64,000 nucleotides of DNA from Sphagnum compactum (Eukaryota; Bryophyta; Sphagnopsida; Sphagnales), in contig OZ234498.1 of assembly GCA_965153455.1 (NCBI GenBank), positions 5,642,001 through 5,706,000 on the forward strand, written 5' to 3'. A program made the translations under genes and the position numbers. Shown here piece after piece: positions 1 to 13,109 of this stretch (its first letter is position 1; every line of letters begins with the position of its first letter). A model generated the notes under the pieces. It searched no databases and had not been told where the DNA came from. It saw only the letters and a list, made by a program, of their open reading frames with translations.

Positions 1-326
1 TGAGATGTAATAAAATACAGAAATTGCCTTGGCAGGCAGCAGATTATTTTCTTCATAAGCTCATTCAGAGCATTACTCTTATAGTTGGTCTGCAGTGGTC
101 TCATTGACAACTTAGTAGAGCAGATAGCATCCTCAGAGATGTGAGCAGACAAGCCCGTCACCGCATATTTAATGCCAAGGGTGGCATTGTTCTCAGCAAC
201 AGCTTCATAAAGATGGTATGACAACAAATGGGGTGTTACAACTAAGTGCCATTCATCCCGTGTGAAAGAACTAAACATCAGCTGGGTTTGATTGATGTTC
301 ATCGTAAGTATCTCTGAAACTGCAAA
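1..326 (-). CDS. Exon-like open frame, partial at window edge, unidentified
   Basis: On the minus strand a frame runs without a stop from about position 326 to the window edge, roughly 105 codons. It can begin after a possible acceptor (TTACAG) near 327. The translation has a plausible protein look, including FTRDEWHLVVTPHLLSYHLY followed by EAVAENNATLGIKYAVTGLS. The helical stretch with EN.AT..LG and a later NELMKKI faintly recalls the C-terminal helix of the ATP synthase gamma subunit, but identity is too low to name it. It lies downstream of NRDE2 on the same strand, so it would be a separate gene or a decayed copy. Chance openness is possible at this length. I do not recognise the family with confidence. 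Confidence 0.35.
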
Positions 327-971
327 ATCTGTAACAATGCTCCACCAAACGCACCATACTATTTCATAACAAGTTTACAGGAGATAAATTTGCATTGCAG
401 CCTTTTTCTGATATTAGCTGATGCCTCCTGCATAGGTGAACTATTTACCTGCATTCTCTCCTTTGTCTCAGCCTTTTGTGACATGGCTTCTTGGGAGCAG
501 TTACCACACAGTCCAAGATGATACCATATGACACTGCACAGACAAAGGGTATGCATATGATAGCCGGTCATGAATGAAGAAGCCATGAGCAAACAAAAGG
601 AGTCAGGGGCCCAAAGAAAGAGAGGCTCAGATTTTCAGCAATAAAATCATTGAAACTATGGGTATGCACATGGATCTTCCACTATGATGGTCAAGTGCAC
701 TGAGGTGCTCAAACATGTATATCCTTGCCATGTCCCAGCAATCTGGTCTACAAAATGTGCCGAGTTTGTGAAACTTAGAAATCATAAGTACCCCTTCAAT
801 ATCAATTGCAGGGGTTGACACATTTTGCTATCATGAATGTTTGGCACTTCTGTCTAGTGAGGAATAGTGTACATTTGCTGGATGGGTACTCTAAGAGGTT
901 TGATCTTCATTGATCACTATAGGTGGCTCCACCAGCAGCTGAGGGAATTGCTGTACGATGAAAAATGATAC
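327..971. other. Gap between NRDE2 and the edge frame; probable NRDE2 3' UTR
   Basis: No supported coding sequence is seen. The part next to 971 is presumably the 3' untranslated region of NRDE2, which is read leftward. Short open frames here are not conserved-looking. Confidence 0.4.
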
Positions 972-3900
972 TCAAGAACCCTCTTCAGCCTCAGCATCTT
1001 GAAGAAGAATTTCGTAGACATCAGTCCGAAGGCGAATCTCTTTATCCCTCATTATCTCTTGGAACTCAGACAGCTCCTTTGCAGTCAAGATTGAGGTAAG
1101 CCTGGTGAATCCATCCAGCCATAGTGTTTTGGACCTGTCATTGGATCCATTCATCAGTATATGATAGCAGGAGAGAAGCATCAAGAGACAAACAAACGGG
1201 TGCATTGGCTGCACCTGCTTGGAACAGAAGGATGAGGCAAAGAAGCAAGCAACCTTACAAAGGTATCACAGAAAACCTAAAGCATAAAAGTACAACCCTC
1301 TCTGCTTTAGCTCCATTCAATATGTTAGAAAATCACAACCAATTGGCGGTAATCAGCAATGCTCTAAAGCTGCAAGAAAGGGTGACAAGCCATTCTAGAG
1401 AAAAAGGGTGCTTGGTTGGTTGGAAGGGAGAAAAATGTACCAGGGGCATGCATGTATAGCTCGGAAATACACACGCCGTGCAGCATCAGCATTGTGATTG
1501 ATATCAAATTCATAAGCAAGGTAAATACGCCATAGTACAACTGATTGCTGTGTAACTGCATTTTCTAAAGCTCGCTCAAACAAACTACGAACTCGAGGTC
1601 TGCTGGTGCAAACTCTCTCTCTGTGTAATTCTGTCGAAAGGGCAAACATCCATAGCATTGTTGATGGGTTCCTATACAAGCAAAAGCAGCAATTGTTTTG
1701 TGTCACAATAAGTGAAAGGTCAGAAAGAAAAGCACAACACACCACCTTGTAAGTGGGGTTTAGAGTGACCAACTTCCATATCTATTGTAGAAAACATTCA
1801 CCACATACAGGGACACCCATATAGTGTACTAACCTTTCAGAAGAGTCATCAAAGAACCGACGAAGATGGTAGGTTGACGCTGTAGTCTGAGCGTAAGTTG
1901 ACAGAAGAAGAGGGTTGTATGGGTACTCTACCACCCCCCTTAACATAATGCGTCGTGCCTGTGATGGCTTGACATCTGGCATATTGCGTTCCATCATTGC
2001 AGTATAACGCTCCATTAACACTTCACACTCTTTGCTTTGTTGGCATTTTCCTGTAGGCAACAAGCAAACAAAATCTCAAACAAAGGGGCAGGCAATCACA
2101 AGGAACATACTCAAGCCAAAATCATCTCCAATTCCATTCTGCCAAGATGAACAATGGTGCAGGGAGAAAAGTAGTGAGAGAGATACCAGGAAGTGTGAAT
2201 GCAAGACTCTCTTCAAAGACAGAGGCAGCTGCTTTCCATCCGGCACTCAACTCCTCAAATAGAGCAACACATGCCACCATAGCCATCCCGCACTCATCCA
2301 GGTTTCGTCCATGCCGAAACCTGTCTTGTACATAAGAAGACTCCATGTCTTGAACATATGTGTGTGTTCTTCGCACATTTTGTAAGTGCTTTTGAAAACC
2401 CAACCTAGCATTGACAATTAGAGTTGGTGGGACATCTCCAGTTGTAGGAACAGAAGAATAGGGCAACCCAGATCCAAAGAAGCACAGTATGTGTAATGCA
2501 CGGCTGGTGCACCCATGAGAGACCTCCATGTCAGCATACGCCAAATACAACAAGGGAGTGCCAACTCGTGCTTCCTGAGCACATTTAGTAGAGAATTAGA
2601 CACATCCGATGCTTCTTAGAACAGCTTCAGTCATTGTGGCTTGAGACCCAAGCCAAAGTAGCAGCAAGGCTAGTAGCAAGTAACCTTCAGACAGTGCCAT
2701 ATCATGGAGAATCAGCTAATCCTGATCCAAAGATAGCACAAGGATAACTTTGTCCTAATTTATGAATTGCTAATTTCATAAACAAGCAGCCTTGTCAGGG
2801 GGAAGAGAGAGAGAGAGAGAGAGAGAGAAGTTAACCTTTGAGAGAGCTGGAAGAGAACCAATAGTGGTATCAAACACTTTGCGAGCCACCTCCAAGTGAC
2901 CTGCTGCCCCCTCTACAATTGCATATGCTGACCATAATGCCAAATCCTGTAAACACACATGATAAACAAGCCCAATAAGATGCTGATCAAAATGTGCTAC
3001 AATAAAACAAGAGAACATAGAGTCAAGGAAACCAATACATGAAAGTGCAAGAGAGACCTGCCTGAGGATGGGTTTTCAGCAGTTTTTTGGCAAGAGCACG
3101 TGATGCTATGGCTCCATTGTTAGCAGCTACCCCTTTCACTGTTAGCAACCTTTCTGTCAGACTCCAATGAATTTTGGAAATCGTTCTGGTTGGACTGGTT
3201 TCAAACAACAGTAGTGCATTGCAGACAAACTGAGCTCGCCCATCACTCTCCAAAAACCACTCTAAATCTCCTACCAAGCTTCCTAAAAGAGACTCTTCAG
3301 ATAAGGACTCTCCATGAGCCCCTTGATCCCTCTTTTTTGATCGGTCCGCCATGTGTCCGCTGATCTGATTTTCAAGCAACAAAAGAAGGGAGCCTGTGAC
3401 TTTTTCTGAATCTTCAAGTCTCTCTCGATTGCTGTGATCATTGGATGAGCACCTGCATCATACAACAACCAGAAAGACAAACATAGCAATCACAGTAAGC
3501 ATGCCATTCCAAACATTATATTTGCTTTGAAACCCAGGTCAAGATCTACAGGAATGAGTGCAGCAGAGGCAAAAAATAAAGTTATACAAAAAAGCAGCAC
3601 TGGCAAGGCCAAAACTCACAACCCCAACAAAGACTTCTTCAGACTGGAAGAAGAGGATAGGTTACCAACAAAGAGACTTACCAATGAGGAAGAGACAAGT
3701 TACAAAACTCCAAAAAGTGGCCAACCAAATGGCACAGAGCTGACTCTGATGTGACTGAAAAGAGGCAATCTCTGATATCCTCAAATGCCACCATTCGCTC
3801 CAACTCCTCCTCCTCCTCTCGCTCCTCAGTTAGTGTCTGCTCTGCCAGTCCAGTCATCCATTTCCAATCAGACCCTTCTCTCAAAGACCCACAACCAAAA

Positions 3901-6900
3901 AAAACACAAAAACATTACCCATTCAAATACAACAAGAGGCTTTTCAAGAGAGAAGGGGAGAGAAAAAGTGACTGACATAGTGATCTACCTACAGAGAAAA
4001 GATGGAGGACATACCACGAACAGGTAACCACTGTGCATTGCCCCGAAGTCTCTCCTCCACTCCCCACCGCTGCCACACACTAACGTGTGTCACTTCTAGT
4101 TCCTTCCCAGCATCAATAGACGACAAGCCCAGTTTTGCTAGCAAAGCTGCCTCATCCTCATCTGCCTGAGCTTCTTCATCATCATCCTCGTTCTCATCAT
4201 CATCAGCAGCAGCAGCTTCAACCATCTCTTCGTCATCATTGTCACCTTGGTGCACCAGCTTACTGCTGTTATTTTCATTAACCAATCCCTCCTTCCATCC
4301 TGACCAACCCCCTGAATCATAAACACCACCTTGAATATCAGCATAGCAATCTTTAATGCTTGTGAATCACTTGATGATCACAAAACAAGTAGACAAAAAT
4401 GACCTGTTGCAGCTATCCTACCTGCAACCAGGAATAGCTAAAGGAAAAATACATGCCACCTTAAAAGCAAGCAGTAAGCCCAAGAGAGTCTCAAGGTCTG
4501 AAGAAATCAGTGACTCTGCCCAAGAAGAGAAGCAGTCTAAATACCTGAGATGTATGAGAAACCTGCTTAAATTGATGCTATCAATCTAAGATGTTCCTGC
4601 AAAACTCCAACAAAGATCCACAAAAAACTCATCTCATTACCAGGGTGCTCTTCAGCCAATCGAGCCTGCTGGGCTTGTGCAACCTGAAATTTCTCCTCCT
4701 CCCTCTCAAGCCATGCAGCCCAACCCAATGCGCCCTCCTCTCCTACTCGTCGAGCTTTGCTATCCCAAAAGGCCTCAAATAGCCTCCTCTTGTTGCTTTC
4801 AGTAAGCTGTACCAGGGGAGCAAATAGAGAGAACTCAAGTGCAGCTTGGTAGAGACCGAGCGCCAATTCTGCATGACCTGTCTGTGCCTCAAACCGACAC
4901 CTGTCTGCCAAAATGGCAATCATGGCAAGCTCTGCATCCCTTACTGGCCCTTTATCCAGCTGCAGCTCCTCTTGCCCTTTCTGCAAGAACAAGAGTAAAG
5001 TCAAATTCTTTAGTAATCATCCAGACCTCCTCTCTGCATATAGCCTGAAAACCTAGTACTGCAAAATAGCGAAGTTTACAGATATGGAGAGATATACAGA
5101 AAAGCAGAAAACTAAAGAGTATTCCAACAAGAGCAAGAAGGGGAAAAAGGTCAATAAAGTATGAACTTTCCCCAGTCTCCAAATTTTGGAAAAGCTCTAA
5201 CCTGCTGCATTGTATGCATACATATACTGCCACATATTCTAGAGTTAAAATCTCAACAAATTCTCACAAAATAATAAAATTTTAAATTTTTAAAAAAAAT
5301 CTCAACAAATTCTCACGCAGAATGAAATCAGGGGGCACATACCGAATCAAGCAATCGATTACGTGCTGCACCCAGAGCCCTGAGAGCTTGCACAAAGACA
5401 GATCGAAGAGAGGAGACTGAGAAAAGAGAGAACTGAGCAGAACGGAATCGAAGAAATGCCTTCCAAAACTGGTAGCTCCCTGAAAATGTGGCAACAAACT
5501 TTTCCCATTTGTGCAACAATTCAGCTACAGGATGCCGTAGACTACAAGTCTGTAAGTAGATAAGTGTCAGCTCTTCACTTTCTCCATGGATTTCCAAGGC
5601 CTTTTCCAGTACCGATAACTTCTTATCAACTGCTTGCTGTTTGGCCCCTTTCTTGTGAGCTGCTTGTATCAACTCATCCTGTTTTAGCCAACATCAAAAG
5701 TCTCAGCAAAACCCTAAATTCAGCAACCCAATAACCCAACATTCCTGGATCAGAAAAACCTCTACAAAAAGTCTGATCAAAATCTCAGTAAAACTCTTCA
5801 CACAATCTGTGTGTGTATCAGCAGCAACAGCACTCAAGGAAGGGAAGGAAGAGAAAAGTGGACCTGGAAGTGGGCGAAAGCAAGCCATACACTTTCATCT
5901 TGTGGACGCTCACGAGTTAGAGTGTTATACTCTCTCGTACACCGCATTACATAATCCTCCCAGCTCTCACCTTCCAAAGAAGCATCCTTCATCTCTCCAT
6001 CTCCCTGCTAAAAACAGCATGTTACTCCAGATGCATGATAAAGTCCTCATTTACAGCAACATCCTAAAAGTTGGACAAAAATGGAGTGTTAGCATAGGTT
6101 TCACTGCAAGAACAAGAACCTGATCTCTCTCCCTCTCTCTCTCTCTCACACACACAAGCATGCATGCATGTACCACATATACACACATACTAGTTTTGAA
6201 TCTTCCAGTGAGAATTTGCTGCTGCAAAGATTCCAACTCCAAAAACAGCAATTCCAGGAAAAACAGGTTGATTGAAGAACTCCATTACCATCTCTAGCTC
6301 CATCATCATGCCGCCACCTTCAACTGGCATGAACTCTTCTTCCACAGGTGGCTGCGAGATTCGGTTTACATTCTTCAGATGATGATGACCAGATTGCATT
6401 CGGATGCGTTTGAAGTTGCCACCCTGGTGCTGTTTCTCCAAAGCAATCGCTTGGGATGAGCAGTACCGCAACACCACCTTCTCTTGGTGAACTGCACCAT
6501 CAGGTTCTGGAACATCCAAACTGGCTCTCCTTCTTCTCATGTTCTTATGATCCTCTTCCCCTGCTCCTCCTGCCTCCTCTCTCTGTTCTCGATGGTATCG
6601 AGCTATATCCATCCTGTCTTCTTCAATCAGAAAAAACAAATCAGCCACAGATTGTGTCTGAGTTTTCTATCTGCAATCTTCCAAGCAAATTATCAATTGA
6701 GAGCAAGAAAGTTTCAATCTCTAAACCCTATGCTCAATTGGGTCTGTGGTTTCTATGTGCAATCTTGCAAGCAAATGATCAAATTGAGAGCAAGAAAGTT
6801 TCAATCGTTGTTGCCCAATTGGGTGGTACGAGGTTGCACAGACACACCCACCTGTACAAGGAGCCAAATGCGAGGTTGTCGCGATCTCCGCGAGAATCCA

Positions 6901-7423
6901 AGTAATACTCTCTCGGCAAGTGTGCAGCATTCCTGTCTGCCCATATCTTCACTGCGTTTTTCCTGTCAAGAGCATGGCCTTGTAGAGACCCAATGTGCTT
7001 ATCATCATCATCAGCAGCAGCAGTTGGTTTCCGCTCTTTGCGTTTCTTTCTTCTGTCCTCCTCCTTCTTCTTGCTGCTGTGTTTCTTGTGCTTATGTTTT
7101 TGTTGTTGTAGCTGTTCGTCTTCTTCGTCTTCTTCTTCTTCTGCAACTGTTTCTCTCTCAAGCACTGCATCAACAGCAGCACCTGCAGCAGTAGTAACTG
7201 TGATTCTCGTGGGAGGAGGAGGAGGCAATAGACTCTCCGAAAAGCTTGGATTTGACAGCCATGACTCCTGCTGCTGCTGCTGCTGCAGCAACTCTGATTC
7301 CTGCACGGGAGTGCCATATCTGGCCGCCGCTGGTAGTATTGGTAAGATCGCTGGGAACAAGCGTTCTACAGGTCTCTCAAACCTTGTCTGCGCATCCTCT
7401 TCTTCTGTCGTCGTCTCCTCCAT
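972..7423 (-). CDS. NRDE2: NRDE2 homologue (nuclear RNAi-defective 2 / UPF0614), 13 exons
   Basis: Exons on the minus strand: 7423-6852, 6613-6289, 6004-5864, 5678-5343, 4980-4641, 4311-4015, 3877-3682, 3452-3062, 2946-2836, 2574-2187, 2050-1834, 1671-1441, 1134-972. Phases agree at every join and give about 1235 residues, close to plant NRDE2 proteins. The N-terminus is acidic and low-complexity with a poly-Q and Lys-rich tract, then the family hallmark GDRDNLAFGSLYR split by intron 1 before MDIARY. Further hallmarks are SWEDYVMRCTREYNTLTRERP, WEKFVATFSGSYQFWKAFL, RVGEEGALGWAAWLE and, near the end, RAIHACPW...LWLDGF. The C-terminal two thirds are HAT/TPR-like helices. In animals NRDE2 acts in the nucleus with the exosome helicase MTR4 and in nuclear RNAi; the plant role is less clear. 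The ATG at 7423 is chosen because an in-frame stop lies upstream and only a GTG precedes it. Intron 8 appears to use a GC donor. Confidence 0.93.
2806..2829. repeat. (GA)n microsatellite in NRDE2 intron 9
   Basis: A pure GA dinucleotide run of about 20 bases lies just inside the donor side of the intron after exon 9. On the NRDE2 strand it reads as CT repeats, i.e. a polypyrimidine tract. Confidence 0.9.
6121..6186. repeat. CT/CA microsatellite in NRDE2 intron 2
   Basis: A run of CTCTCT followed by CACACA and ATGC repeats lies in the intron between exons 2 and 3 of NRDE2. Confidence 0.85.
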
Positions 7424-7898
7424 CGTGCTGCTGCTTCCTTTCTTGTCCGCCACTGGACTCCTCTTCTACAACCCGACGACACCTTCTTTCATCAGATGGA
7501 AGTCGCCCGAGGAGCACGCAGCAGCAAGAGTCTCTTCTGTAATCGAAGTGCAGCTTCTTCCATTCTGGTCGGCTATTCTATCAAGCGATTCTCAAAGTAG
7601 ACAGTAGTTTGCATACCGTCTCTTCGTCTGCCTGTGGCAATGAAGAAGAAGATCGATGTCGCAGCGCTCCCGACCTCCTCATCGTCGTCTTCCTCTCTAC
7701 GAAACCTAACGATCCTTGTTGTTGCACACAGACACAGACACGGGGCCTGTTCAATGCTCCTGTTGTGTTCGGTCTTTGGCCGTTGGTGCTTGCTTGCATG
7801 ATGGCGTGCGTGCCTGGCGGCCTGGATCTGTTGCAGAAACCTCAACGACCACAAAATCCGCAAAACCTTCAAGTGTTTGCATCCATCTTGCAGTCCTG
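7424..7898. promoter_or_regulatory. Shared head-to-head promoter of NRDE2 and the tRNA thiouridylase gene
   Basis: The two start codons face away from each other and are about 475 bp apart, leaving room only for both 5' UTRs and a common promoter. The interval is less AT-rich than the intergenic DNA and has no clear TATA box that I could fix. The bidirectional use is inferred from layout alone. Confidence 0.6.
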
Positions 7899-10800
7899 AT
7901 GTTGGCATCCACTTGTAGGAAGCGTTTTGCAGAAAGTGCAAAACGCTCTTTGGTTATTCTTCTCTCTGGGAGAAGTTTCGGTTTCCGCAGAAGACGTTGT
8001 TGCAGTGTGCAGGAACTTCGCTCCAGAACCCTAAGCAGCTTGCCGAAGACGCTTGACGTGAATGAGGAGAAAAGCAAATGGAGTAGCAGCAGCAGCAGAA
8101 GGCAACCTGTTGTAGCAGTTGGAATGTCTGGAGGTGTGGATTCTTCTGTCGCAGCTCTCTTACTCAAACGTCAGGTATGCTTGAACTTCTCCTTTTCTCC
8201 TTTGCAAAAATCCTGATCGATCTGCAATTCTTCCACTGCACACCTGACAGACAAGACCAGATTTTCAAACTTGCAAAAGACAAGGATTCTGTGGAATTTC
8301 ATGCAAGGACAGTGTTTCTTGATTGAGCAAGCAAGCTCTAAACATTGTTTTGTCTGTTATCCTGTTTCACTGTCTTGCCTTTGTTGTTGGTTGCCATTTT
8401 GTAATTGAATCAAGCTTTTGGATGCCCAGGGATATCAAGTGTTTGGACTGTACATGCGCAATTGGGACTCCAATGATGAAGCGGGCAGCGGAAATTGCAC
8501 TGCAGATCAGGACTATGAAGATGCTCAAAGAGTCTGCAAACATCTTGGTTTGTACATTGCAACAGTGCTCTCTCTCTCTCTCTCTCTCTCTCAGTAAATG
8601 ATGAGGATGTCTTACACAAGAACATAATGTAGCAGTTGAGTACATGGAACAAACGTTTTAGGGTTTAGGGTTTATGGTTTAAGGGTGAGGGTTGTTGGAT
8701 ATCTTCACAATTTTGCTGCAATTGAGTTGACATTTGTTTTAACTTCTGAATCTCAAGAGATTTTTCAAGATGAGATTGTCTTCTTTTGCCTCTTGCACTC
8801 AGTCACCAGGTTGTCTTCTTTGTTGTTGTGTTTGTTGCTGAATTTCAGAGACTCTTTAATCAGTCCCTACAGGTGTATTTTTTAATTTCGTTGTCACCAA
8901 AAGGATTTTGGTGTTTGTTGTGGCTGTGTAGGAATTGAGCTGTTTCATGTGGATTACCAGAAACGATACTGGGTACAGGTGTTTGAATCTTTCATGCATG
9001 ATATTTCGCTTGGTCTGACCCCCAACCCAGACCTTTCATGCAACCAGTTTATCAAGGTGGTCACACTTCCTGTCTTTTGCATTGATTTTTCAACCTGTTC
9101 TTGTGCTGCGAACTTCTTTTTCCTGTTGCTTCTCTGTGTCTATGATGACATATTGAGAAATACAACTAGAGGTTGTTTACGCTCTCTCTTTCTGTGTGGA
9201 CATTAGGAAATTTGGTTGCAGTTGATTTGCAATTCTGATTGGTGAACTTTGTGGGTGTTTTCTTTAGTTTGATGCATTGCTGGAGCATGCCCTGCAAATG
9301 GGAGCAGATAATCTGGCAACTGGACACTATGCTCGCCTTCACCGGCCTCCGTCTGGAGGTGCTGTTCAGCTGCTTCGTGGGGCTGACTATGACAAAGATC
9401 AATCATACTTTTTGGCTTCTGTGGTGGGTGTACCTTAATGAAGTTTGCTCAGCATTTTGAGTTCTAGAAAATCTGAAAGAATTGACATATGTGCAATTTC
9501 AAGGTCTTTGGTGGTTGCTTGCTTCTTTGCCACTCCAGGGTGTGGGTGTGAAGATAGTTGTGGACTTGTGTGGCTGACCCAAAAACTTTTGGATTATGCA
9601 GGGTGCAGCTGCCTTGGAAAGGGTTCAATTTCCAGTGGGCTCATTACTGAAACCAGAAGTCCGTGAATTGGCAGTCTCTGAAGGGCTTTTCACCGCAAGC
9701 AAACGGAGTAGTGCTGGAATCTGTTTTATTGGGAGGCGCAACTTTCAGGATTTCATAGCTGAGTATGTGGAGTTGAAGCCCGGCCCTTTTGTGTCTGTTG
9801 ATGGGCATGCTGACCTGGGTATGCATATTGGCATTGCCGCATACACACATGGCCAAAGAGCTGGAATCTCTGGTGTTCCTGAGGCATTCTATGTGGCAGG
9901 AAAGGATGTGCAAAATAATATTGTGTTTGTAGCACCAGGTGCTGATCATCCTGCCCTGTTTTCCAATTCTGCAGTGGCAGGTACCTTTGTTCAACCTCTA
10001 CAATCCACATGGTTGTCTCCTCATTCATGATCCAACGAGAATTCCAGCTTAAGATTCTACATATCCTCAGGGTAATTACTTCAAACTGAGTATTTAGATG
10101 AAGAGTAAGCTATCACTCAGTGGTTCACATGGTTGGCAGTCCAACAGCCTTTCATATTTGGTTTATAAGTTCTCCTATTCTATTGGTGCTGGCAGATTCT
10201 CCATTTTGGATTTCGAGTGAGACTCCCAAAGCTCTTAAGGATGGTAAGCCACTCAAATGCATGTCCAAGGCCCGCTATCGCCAGCATTTGGAAGAGTGTG
10301 TGGTTTGCTTTTCAAACTCCACAAGCAGGGAAGCATTGAGTGTTGGCATGGGAGTTGCTGCCTCCAAGTCTTCTGAATTCACTCCAAGCACTTTCTGTCG
10401 CCTTCACAAGTCCCAATTGCAGGACAGCAAACAGCAGTTGCAGGTAAGAACTTTTTGTTAATTTGTTTATATTTTGTCCAGTTCCTTATCACTCAATCAC
10501 ATTCATTTTGCAACATCACCAGATGTTGTGAGATGTCATGTTCAGTTGCAAAAGTGCCATTAGAATGGCATTTCCTTCATTCTCTGTTCCACATTCACTC
10601 ACATGTAGATCAGAGCAGGATCTGCAAGGTCACTTCTACTGTATGCATGGTGTTCAAGAGATAGAAAGAAATGGGTGTGAATTTGGACCTCATGGTACTG
10701 TCTGTGAAAATGTGGCATATGTCTGTGATTGTCTTGCTATGTGGACTGTTTTGATTAGCTATTTCCCAAGTGCTAGCCAACATCAAGACTGAGTCTTCCT

Positions 10801-11251
10801 GTTACTTCCACAAATGCGACAGAAACTCATAATGCAGATTTTCTATTTTTCCTCTATTTTAGGCAGACTGTTACATACTTATCTACACCTGCCATCAGGT
10901 CCTGATGAAGTCAGTGTTTAGTCATGGCAGCTCATGGCTGCTACTCATGATGGAGGTGAAGGTCTGACACTTTGGGAGCTTGACACTCTCATAAGGTTAT
11001 GACCTCACTCATTGTCTTGTTACCTTCCAAGTGCTGTTGTGGAGATTTCTCGGCAATCTCATGAATATGTGCTGTGGACTGTTTCACAGGTGCGATTCAC
11101 ACATCCTTTAAGAGCTGTAACTCCAGGGCAAGCGTTAGTATTGTATGACGGGGACGTGTGCCTGGGTGCAAGTATTCTATCTTACCCAGGGCCTTCTCTC
11201 TTTGAACAGAGACTTGGAGAGTGCGATCAAGGTGCAATTCTAATGTCTTGA
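7899..11251 (+). CDS. mnmA: tRNA-specific 2-thiouridylase, organellar (MnmA/TRMU family), 7 exons
   Basis: Exons 7899-8174, 8430-8547, 8932-9056, 9268-9423, 9602-9980, 10196-10443 and 11090-11251 join in phase to 487 residues. The ATP-binding PP-loop SGGVDSS is at about residues 77-83. GLYMRNWD and [14 protein letters not shown] follow. The first catalytic cysteine is in NPDLSCN (about residue 168) and the second in GICFIG (about 266), matching the two active cysteines of bacterial MnmA. ATGHYAR, KDQSYFL and a C-terminal [14 protein letters not shown] barrel complete the family order. The enzyme thiolates U34 of tRNAs for Lys, Glu and Gln, taking sulfur from a relay of carriers. The first ~70 residues are rich in Arg, Ser and Leu and poor in acids, as in a mitochondrial or plastid transit peptide. 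The ATG at 7899 is the only in-frame ATG in the leading open frame. It shares its promoter region with NRDE2. Confidence 0.95.
8570..8594. repeat. (CT)n microsatellite in intron 2 of the thiouridylase gene
   Basis: A pure TC run of about 24 bases lies just after the exon ending at 8547. Confidence 0.9.
8657..8690. repeat. Short telomere-like TTTAGGG run in an intron
   Basis: Two exact TTTAGGG units followed by degenerate ones (TTTATGG, TTTAAGG) lie in intron 2 of the thiouridylase gene. Plants use such motifs both as telomere repeats and as telo-box promoter elements; here it is intronic and may be incidental. Confidence 0.6.
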
Positions 11252-13109
11252 GATATAAATGTGGAGATGAAAATCCTAGCGGAGTTTTTGTTCATTCATG
11301 CTCTTGCAAGTTGCAACTCATCCAAACCATTTTTGGATCCGATTTGGGTTAGTACTTAAAATCACCAACTAGCCCCACTTTTTAAATTTTCTCTTCCACC
11401 ACACTCGCCTCCTATTTATAAAGATTTTATCCTTCTTCAGTAGCCAACCCTTCTTTCTAAGACCAATCATCTTTTGACACTACGTCAGATAGGCCAATTT
11501 AAGGCCTTATGAACCATTTCTTTTTCCTATGCCTAGAGTGAGGGCAAAGTATTATGAAATTTCCAACGTTTTAGTGACCACTTGTAATTCCAACGACAGT
11601 GATTCATCGGAATTGGTTTAGGTAGAGAAATGTTAGGTCCAATTAAGTGGTTATTTTCGATGACAATTCCAAATTGGAATTTGCTTAATCAATTGTCAAG
11701 TAAAAAAGAGGAATGGAAAGGTGTCTTTTCAAATTTGTGTTTCTTTGAAGTTTGTGTTTTTGAATGACATAGTCACTAGTACATTTTTCAATTCCTTTTG
11801 TACCAATTTGCATCCCATTCCTCTTCAATTGAATTTGAATTCAATTCAAAATGCATGGAATGTCATTTGATATACATTCCAATGGAACTTATTTTTCGCA
11901 AAATCAATTCTTTTTTTCACTAGTTGATCATTGCTAATAGAGTGTAGGGGCGGGGAACCCAAGTTAGAATTGACATGAACGATGAAAACGTAACAAAACA
12001 TGTTGATCTTTTAAAGATCAAAACATATGGTTTGAACGTGCATCTAGACTTTTGAAATAATTTTTTGTGCAACAATAATAGTAGAGAAGTGGAAGCTTGT
12101 GCTTTTGTGGACATTGTGTCCAAGATTCCAATGTAACGTCCATTTATTTATTTAATTTCTAACCCAAAGTTGTGAGCTTTGATTATCATTAGCATAGTCT
12201 TTTCATTTGGGGAAAAATTTTCATCACAAAGTAGCATGCCCTAAAATCAACAACTCGTGAAAGCAATATAATTCTTATTTCTTTCAAAAGTGTAGGGCAT
12301 TAGTTGCAACAAAGATTACTATAATATTGGAATACTTTTAGCATTTATTATTTTGAATCGATTAATTATTAATTGAGTTGTTTCCAACAATTACATTGGG
12401 AACATGTTATATCGTCACATTTTTCGGTAATTAACGTTTCTAGTTAATTGGTGTGTTATTCAAGGCTTAATTCTTAGGAGACGTAAATATTGGGCATGAC
12501 ATATATGTATATTTGTAACAACTATTTCCTAAACTTGGTTAAGTGTGTGATTTCAAATGAATCATTAGTGCACAGAGTGGGCAATTCAATACAAAATATA
12601 TAATCACACATTAAATTGAAAACCAATGCATGGAGTGTCTCATATCTATTTACATTGCTCCAAAAGGTGGCATGCATGACTTGAACATTTTTGCAACTAT
12701 GATTAAATTTTAATCATGTTTACGAGTACATGACTATGTCATGTCATGAGGCGCACAATTACATGACTAAGGCATGTGGTTTGACTTCATAACTATGTTT
12801 GACCAAGTAGCAAAATGTATTTGGACATGTTAAAAAATTAGAAAAAATTTATATCAAAAAAATTTGTTAGTTACGTGTATGCAATTATGAGCAATATGTT
12901 CATAATCATCATTAGGATATATATATATATATAATTCAATGGTAGCACTAAAAGAAACAATCAGTTTTTCAAAACAACTTATGACCATTAACTGGTTGTG
13001 AATGATTTTAAATATTACAATTGTAAACATGAATCACAAAAATAAATTTAATCCAACATCATGCCATTAAGCCTTTTTGTTTTTGAAATTGAAATTAAAA
13101 TACATTCAC
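11252..13109. other. AT-rich intergenic DNA, nothing recognised
   Basis: It begins with the presumed 3' UTR of the thiouridylase gene and then becomes AT-rich, with no frame longer than about 70 codons and no family signature. A short TA run is at about 12918-12932. Confidence 0.6.

Noticed and set aside
1124-1459. Plus-strand frame of 111 codons
   Set aside because: It overlaps exons 12 and 13 and the intervening intron of NRDE2 in antisense.
6484-7607. Long plus-strand frames of 204-236 codons rich in Ser, Cys and Leu
   Set aside because: They lie opposite the low-complexity, poly-Q and Lys-rich first exon of NRDE2 and translate its repeats in antisense.
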